Of a DNA stretch of 64,000 nucleotides, positions 60,077 to 64,000 are shown piece after piece (position 1 is the first letter of the stretch; each line of letters opens with the position of its first letter). The stretch covers positions 1 through 64,000 of the forward strand of contig NZ_JPMI01000003.1 in NCBI RefSeq assembly GCF_000733295.1, given 5' to 3'. Under the pieces are notes generated by a model. It was not told the DNA's origin. It did not search any database and was given only the letters and a program-made list of their open reading frames with translations. The stretch is from Archangium violaceum Cb vi76. GTDB lineage: Bacteria > Myxococcota > Myxococcia > Myxococcales > Myxococcaceae. The position numbers and the translations under genes are program-made.

Positions 60077-60747
60077 GAGAGCCCCACCTCCTGGACGACG
60101 TGGCCCATTTCCTCGGAGGGACGGAGGTCGAGGCTCAGCGTCAGCACATAGTGGAGCGTGGCGCGGGGTTTTCCCTTCAGCGCGTGCCATACCTCGAGAC
60201 CGTACTGTCGGCTCGTGGCTTCCAGGGCCCGGGCACGCACGGGAGGCTCATGGTCCTTCAGGCTCCCCTGGACGAGCTCCGCGGGCAGTTGACGGTAGCA
60301 CAGCAGTACCCGGAGGACGGCTCCCAGCAGGTGGTGCTCATAGAGCTCGGGATTCGGCACCCCGTCCCGTGCGTACACGGTAATCAGGTAGTGGCAGTCC
60401 ACGCGGGCCGGAGCGGGGCGCTTGCGCACGGAGCCATCATCCTGACGCTCCAGCTGCGGCTCGCAGCTGCGCAATCCCCGGTTCTCATGCACCTCGAAGA
60501 GGAAGAGATTGACCGCCGGCAGCACCAGCGACTGTGGCGGAAAGGACTCGTCCGGTGTCATGAAGCTCACGGACACCGGATACTCCCCGCGCACGAACTC
60601 CTCGGGCAGCTCCCGCGTGAGCAGCACTTGGAGTGTCTTGTCGAGATCCTGAAGAATGATCGCCCCCAGACGTGACGCTCGCGCCCGGCTCGAGTCGAGG
60701 TCGCCCGTTCCCGGTGAACCCTCCATTTTCCGGAGCATGGCTGTCAA
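60073..60747 (-). CDS. Tail terminator, Pvc16/DUF4255 N-terminal family
   Basis: 224 residues from TTG at 60747, or 221 from the ATG at 60738. SRLGAIILQDLDKTLQVLLT, VSVSFMTPDESFPPQSLVLP, AVNLFLFEVHENRGLRS, VDCHYLITVYA and YHLLG-like EHHLLGAVLRVLLCYRQLP are DUF4255/Pvc16 signatures. Afp16 caps the tube and fixes particle length. First gene of the long minus-strand operon, so the promoter should lie in 60748-60892. Confidence 0.9.
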   Translation of the reverse strand: MTAMLRKMEGSPGTGDLDSSRARASRLGAIILQDLDKTLQVLLTRELPEEFVRGEYPVSVSFMTPDESFPPQSLVLPAVNLFLFEVHENRGLRSCEPQLERQDDGSVRKRPAPARVDCHYLITVYARDGVPNPELYEHHLLGAVLRVLLCYRQLPAELVQGSLKDHEPPVRARALEATSRQYGLEVWHALKGKPRATLHYVLTLSLDLRPSEEMGHVVQEVGLS

Positions 60748-60892
60748 TGCGATGGTTCCGGGCGCGTGGATGAGAGGGTTGTGCTGTCAACTTCCGCGGC
60801 AAGGTCTGTCTCGAAATCCACAGAACATCCAACAGCGCTCGCCGCGCCCTCGTTCTCAAGCCCAGGTGCCGTGCTCGACCCTGTCGGCACAT
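60748..60892 (-). promoter_or_regulatory. Probable promoter region of the injection-system operon
   Basis: 145 bp between the DUF4157 gene stop and the terminator gene. On the minus strand a TTGACA occurs twice (near 60780 and within the start region), but no convincing -10 at the proper distance. The assignment rests on operon layout. Confidence 0.35.
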
Positions 60893-61906
60893 TCAGTCGG
60901 CGGTTCGCTGCCGCTTCCTGCTCTTCTGTTCTTCGTTTTCGCCCTTGCGTTTCCGGTTGCGGTTGACTTTCTCGCGGCCTATCGCTGCCAGGTAGATGGA
61001 GCTGATCGTGTCGTCATCGTACGCGCTGATGTCTGTAAGGATACGCCCCCCCGATGCATGGGTCTTTTCAATCTTTTTCTTGTTCTTGTCCCCGTACGTG
61101 ACTTCGAAATGATAGTCCTCATCCGCGGGCTCCGTCCGGATGTTGAGCTGCTTCTCTGCCGCCAGGCGCTTCAGTTTGGACTCGCCCTTTCCCTTTCTTC
61201 TTGTCTTTTTTGCTAGCTTCTCGAACGCTTTGAGGTCTTCTCTTTTGTTGAAACAATAATCCACCTTGTTGCTTTCTTGCTCCACCTTTGGACCGCTCGG
61301 GTGCTGCTGTCTGATCCGCCCACTCAAGTCCCCTTTCATGAAATACAGGGTCGCTTCCCGAGCGTCTGCCTTGGTCACGAACTCCAAGTTTTGCACTGTG
61401 AATAGTGACGGCCTCGTCGCCGGCTGTTTGCTGGCGTGCCTTACTGCTTTCTTGAGTGCATCGAAGTCCTTGAATTCATGCTTGGTGTTCGAGCGTATCC
61501 AGGTGCGAAGCACTTTCTGCGCCTCGGGCTTGTTTTCGATTCCGAGTTCCTGCTTTATTCCTGGTGTGAGTTTTTTGATTTGTGTTTGTATCATTTTGGT
61601 TTCTTTGGCGCTGACGGTGCGCTGGACGGCGTTACTCCGCTGGCCTTCAGCCCTGGTGCGCTGCCCCGCTGCGTTGGTTGCGGTGAATGGGTCCAGCAGT
61701 CCTTCCGCCGATCGCCCCGCTACCACGGCATCGGCAACGGCGTCAGCATGGCGCTCGTGCGCGTCCCCGTCCTTCCCAATGCCACCGGAGGGGCGGGCGC
61801 CCGCACGCTGCTGCACGACGTGCGCGGCCTCGTGTGCCGCGGTGCGGAGGTCGGGTTTGCCGCCGAAGACCACGTGCCCTCCGGTCGTGAAAGCGCCCGC
61901 CCGCAT
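60893..61906 (-). CDS. DUF4157-like protein with AT-rich C-terminal domain, N-terminally short
   Basis: 337 residues from the ATG at 61906. It starts inside the conserved DUF4157-like unit ([16 protein letters not shown], then [12 protein letters not shown] with His25/His29 and [20 protein letters not shown]). The frame is open upstream to about 62008 and encodes [11 protein letters not shown], part of the same unit, but no ATG or GTG start is visible there. V-Q-R at 94-96 ends the shared part; the remaining ~240 residues are Lys-rich, AT-rich in DNA and unrelated to known domains ([20 protein letters not shown]). C-terminus [17 protein letters not shown]. Candidate cargo. Confidence 0.72.
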   Translation of the reverse strand: MRAGAFTTGGHVVFGGKPDLRTAAHEAAHVVQQRAGARPSGGIGKDGDAHERHADAVADAVVAGRSAEGLLDPFTATNAAGQRTRAEGQRSNAVQRTVSAKETKMIQTQIKKLTPGIKQELGIENKPEAQKVLRTWIRSNTKHEFKDFDALKKAVRHASKQPATRPSLFTVQNLEFVTKADAREATLYFMKGDLSGRIRQQHPSGPKVEQESNKVDYCFNKREDLKAFEKLAKKTRRKGKGESKLKRLAAEKQLNIRTEPADEDYHFEVTYGDKNKKKIEKTHASGGRILTDISAYDDDTISSIYLAAIGREKVNRNRKRKGENEEQKSRKRQRTAD

Positions 61907-62006
61907 GGCTGCGGCGCTGCGCTCCGCGGACTCGCCGAGGTACAGCGTGGAGTGCGGCTCGCGCGTGTACGGCTGGCCCCGGTTGCGGTGGCCGCCCTGA
62001 GGCCGG

Positions 62007-62189
62007 CTACGGCCGCTCGGCCTGGCGGGCCACCGCCTGCTTGTCCGCCTCGGGGGCCTGGGTCTTCTCGCTCTTTGGCTTCTCCTTGATGATGCCCAGG
62101 CTGTTGCTCCACCACTCCGGGCACAGAAGGACGAAGAGGCCTCCGAACACCACCATTCCCACCAGGGAGACGACGATCACCTCACTCAT
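62007..62189 (-). CDS. Small single-helix membrane protein
   Basis: 60 residues, ATG at 62189 with GGAGGAG about 7 bp upstream, a strong ribosome site. One hydrophobic helix ([20 protein letters not shown]) and a charged Lys/Glu-rich tail ([20 protein letters not shown]). Its stop lies about 100 bp before the ATG of the DUF4157-like gene. Could be a holin-like or release factor for particles, or a stray membrane peptide; no family recognised. Confidence 0.65.
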   Translation of the reverse strand: MSEVIVVSLVGMVVFGGLFVLLCPEWWSNSLGIIKEKPKSEKTQAPEADKQAVARQAERP

Positions 62190-62281
62190 TCACTCCTCCA
62201 CGTCTTCCTGATTCAACGACGGCCACGGTCCTCTACAACACCGGAGACTGGGCGGACCATTCAGGTTCGAACTCCTACAGG

Positions 62282-63364
62282 CTACCAGGGCCGCAGGCTC
62301 GTGGCCCACAAGTAGAGGGCGGTCTCCAGCGGGAACTTCCCCGGCTGGGAGACGTGTTTCTGGATGCCCCCGAGCACCGCCGTGGTGCGCAGGGCCGTGT
62401 GCCACCCGTCCAGCTCCTCCGAGGCCCGCGTGGCGGCGATCGCCAGCGCCGTCGCTCCCTGTCCGTAGCCGCCGAGGATGGGCCCGCTCGACGCATCCGC
62501 GCCCCGCTCCACGCCCCGGGGCCACTCGCGGCAGGCCGCGGCGCTCGGGAAGAGGGGAACGTGCTCGCAGAAGTCCTTCAACAACACACCGGCGAAGGTG
62601 CTCGCCGCCGGGGCCCCGCTCATCGCCAGGAACGCGGCGGTCCAGGCCAGCACGGTCCCTCGCGGGGTCTTCTTGAGGATGCGCCCCTTCGCATCCACCT
62701 GCGTGGGAAATCCGCCCGGTGACTCCGAGAGCTTCGCCAGGTGCGCCACCCACCGCTCGCCCGCGGCCCGTGACGCCTCGCTGCCCCGCAGCCTCCCATG
62801 CAGCAGCAGCCCCGAGGCCGCGAGCGCGTTGTCACAGGGCCAGATGCTCTCCCCGAAGCTCGGCAGCAGCGGCTGTTTCGCGAACGCCTCCGCCGTCTGG
62901 GCCGCGAGGGCGTCGAAGAGCGTCCGGTGCTCCTCGCTCGCGAGGCCCGCGCGCTCCACCCCCGCGAGCATCAACAGCAGGAACCCCCGGTACAACACGC
63001 TGCGCGGCAGTGAGTGCCCGGCCACCCGCGTGCTCCCGGTGTTGCGGAAGGGCGAGCGGGCCCGTCCGAGCGCATCCGTGAGCAGGGCCCCCAGCCGCTC
63101 GCGGACATCCGGTGGCGCCTTCCCCTCGAGCGAGGCCTGCACGAGGGCGAAGGACAGGAAGGCATCACACGCCACCTGGGCCTCGGAGAACGGGTGCTCC
63201 TTCAAACCCAGCAGCTTCCCCGAGCACCCCGGGCCCACCACCTGCCGCTGGAGCGCATCCAGGTCGACGCTCTGCCCATCGGCCAGCTCCAGCGTCGCCG
63301 CGGACATGGCCCTCCCCGGCAGGAGCAGCGACAGGACGAGCACGAAGGCGGCGAGGCGAGGCAT
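62282..63364 (-). CDS. Exported hypothetical protein, helical
   Basis: 360 residues from MPRLAAFVLVLSLLLPGRAM, a signal peptide; the ATG at 63421 adds 19 residues. The mature part is helical with FGESIWPCDNALAASGLLLH, GGFPTQVDAKGRILKKTPRG, TVLAWTAAFLAMSGAP and GYGQGATALAIAATRA, a pattern suggestive of an alpha/alpha-toroid fold seen in some lyases and hydratases. No catalytic assignment. Ninety-three bp from the small membrane protein gene. Confidence 0.75.
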   Translation of the reverse strand: MPRLAAFVLVLSLLLPGRAMSAATLELADGQSVDLDALQRQVVGPGCSGKLLGLKEHPFSEAQVACDAFLSFALVQASLEGKAPPDVRERLGALLTDALGRARSPFRNTGSTRVAGHSLPRSVLYRGFLLLMLAGVERAGLASEEHRTLFDALAAQTAEAFAKQPLLPSFGESIWPCDNALAASGLLLHGRLRGSEASRAAGERWVAHLAKLSESPGGFPTQVDAKGRILKKTPRGTVLAWTAAFLAMSGAPAASTFAGVLLKDFCEHVPLFPSAAACREWPRGVERGADASSGPILGGYGQGATALAIAATRASEELDGWHTALRTTAVLGGIQKHVSQPGKFPLETALYLWATSLRPW

Positions 63365-63543
63365 GGGGGCTCCGGGGCGCGCGGCGTTACAGGACGCCCA
63401 GTATGCGTCCCTCGAGGCCACCGCGCGGTCCGGCCGGAGAGTCCTGTGAATTCAAAGAATCCTCCAGTTACGACGCGGCATGTCAGGCCCGGGTGGTACG
63501 TCGGGTCCATGGGACGGCGCGTCCCATTCCCTGGAGGAGTTTC

Positions 63544-63903
63544 GTGAAGAAGATGTCGATGCTGCTCGCCGTGCTCACGCTGGTTCCGGCGCCCGCCCTG
63601 GCCGCCGACTACAAGTGCCAGGGCAACCGGGTGGAGAAGGGCGGCAGCACCCGGTACACCGTGCGCGCCTCGGGCCCGGACATTGTCATCGAGAAGGGTG
63701 GCAGCACCCGGGGCAGGGCCGTCAAACGCGGCGATGATTACGCCGTCGAGGTGGGCGGCAGCACCCAGGCCACCATCGAGAACGGCCGCATCTACAAGGG
63801 GGGCTCCACCTGGAGCTCCGTGGGCGAGGCCCAGCGCGTCTACGACTGCCCGGACATCGTCGCCGCCACCCTCTGGGTGCTCCAGCAGCAGGGCCAGCTC
63901 TAG
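63544..63903 (+). CDS. Small exported protein with four GGST repeats
   Basis: 119 residues from GTG at 63544 (GGAGGAG just upstream); ATG at 63553 or 63556 is an alternative. Signal peptide to ALAADYK. The mature protein is made of VEKGGSTRYTV, VIEKGGSTRGRAV, VEVGGSTQATI and IYKGGSTWSSV, spaced about 15-20 residues, then VYDCPDIVAATLWVL. Cys26-like and Cys near the end could form a disulfide. A beta-repeat surface or periplasmic protein; function unknown. Confidence 0.85.
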   Translation: MKKMSMLLAVLTLVPAPALAADYKCQGNRVEKGGSTRYTVRASGPDIVIEKGGSTRGRAVKRGDDYAVEVGGSTQATIENGRIYKGGSTWSSVGEAQRVYDCPDIVAATLWVLQQQGQL

Positions 63904-63931
63904 ACGTCTTCCAGGTTCCTCGTCTCCTCTC

Positions 63932-63960
63932 CGGCCCGCCGTGGGTGTCACGGCGGGCCG
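63932..63960 (+). terminator. Strong hairpin after the GGST-repeat gene
   Basis: CGGCCCGCCGTG, loop GGTGT, then the exact complement CACGGCGGGCCG, 28 bp after the stop. No T-run follows, so termination efficiency is uncertain, but the perfect 12-bp stem is clear. Confidence 0.7.
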
Positions 63961-64000
63961 CCGTGTCTTCACGCCCGCCGGCGCAGGCGGAAGCGCCGCA

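Noticed and set aside
39764-62189. Interpreting the cluster as a prophage or T6SS
   Set aside because: No capsid, portal, terminase, lysis or integrase genes, and no T6SS TssB/TssC/ClpV/TssJLM set; Pvc16-type terminator, LysM hub and Afp15-type ATPase point to an eCIS.

Overview
The window reads as a chromosomal segment of a myxobacterium, most likely from the Cystobacterineae (Archangium, Cystobacter and relatives). This is inferred from the very high GC content, the many one-piece signalling proteins (beta-propeller histidine kinase, a Ser/Thr kinase fused to ATPase, PEGA and sulfatase-modifying-type domains), the many secreted lipoproteins, and the housekeeping genes dnaN and recF lying 25 kb apart. 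No rRNA, tRNA, CRISPR array, integrase or transposase was seen.

Layout. 1-7.7 kb (minus strand): an outer-membrane barrel protein, an Ig-repeat lipoprotein and a sensor kinase form an apparent operon, followed by a small lipoprotein gene and an msrB-like gene whose catalytic cysteine is a serine. 8-13.5 kb (plus): dnaN, a membrane acyltransferase-like protein and a two-component sensor with a periplasmic propeller. 13.5-15.8 kb: an EF-hand-loop protein flanked by two paralogous small helical proteins. 16-20.4 kb: a response regulator translationally coupled to a 1265-residue kinase/STAND/PEGA/FGE protein. 20.5-22.2 kb: a ferritin-like diiron protein and a TetR regulator. 22.2-29.1 kb: an accessory patch with a secreted PD-(D/E)XK-like protein, its partner gene and a cysteine synthase, plus debris of a second copy of that module surrounding two AT-richer genes (a TPR protein and a secreted protein). 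29.1-39.6 kb: a YjjJ/HipA-like kinase with candidate operators, phenylalanine hydroxylase with a LysR regulator, recF, a zinc-ribbon protein with a Ycf46-type AAA ATPase, a YiaAB protein and a second LysR regulator.

39.7-62.2 kb is the centrepiece: an extracellular contractile injection system (eCIS; Afp/PVC/MAC-like). The minus-strand operon runs from the Pvc16-type terminator (60.7 kb) through two sheaths, two tubes, a LysM hub protein, a VgrG-like spike, a gp25 wedge, two J-type baseplate proteins, a tail protein I and a fibre. The AAA ATPase and a coiled-coil microprotein are on the plus strand, converging on the fibre gene. Two DUF4157 proteins, candidate cargo, bracket the cluster. Both have different C-terminal domains after a V-Q-R boundary, and both end in basic, nuclear-localisation-like tails. 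Unusual points are a LamG-type lectin domain inserted in one baseplate protein, a frameshift at a G8/C8 tract in the other, a duplicated module in the fibre, and no recognisable PAAR tip or tape measure.

The last 2 kb carry a secreted hypothetical protein and a small exported protein built from GGST repeats, followed by a strong hairpin. All functions are inferred by reading the sequence; no database search was run.
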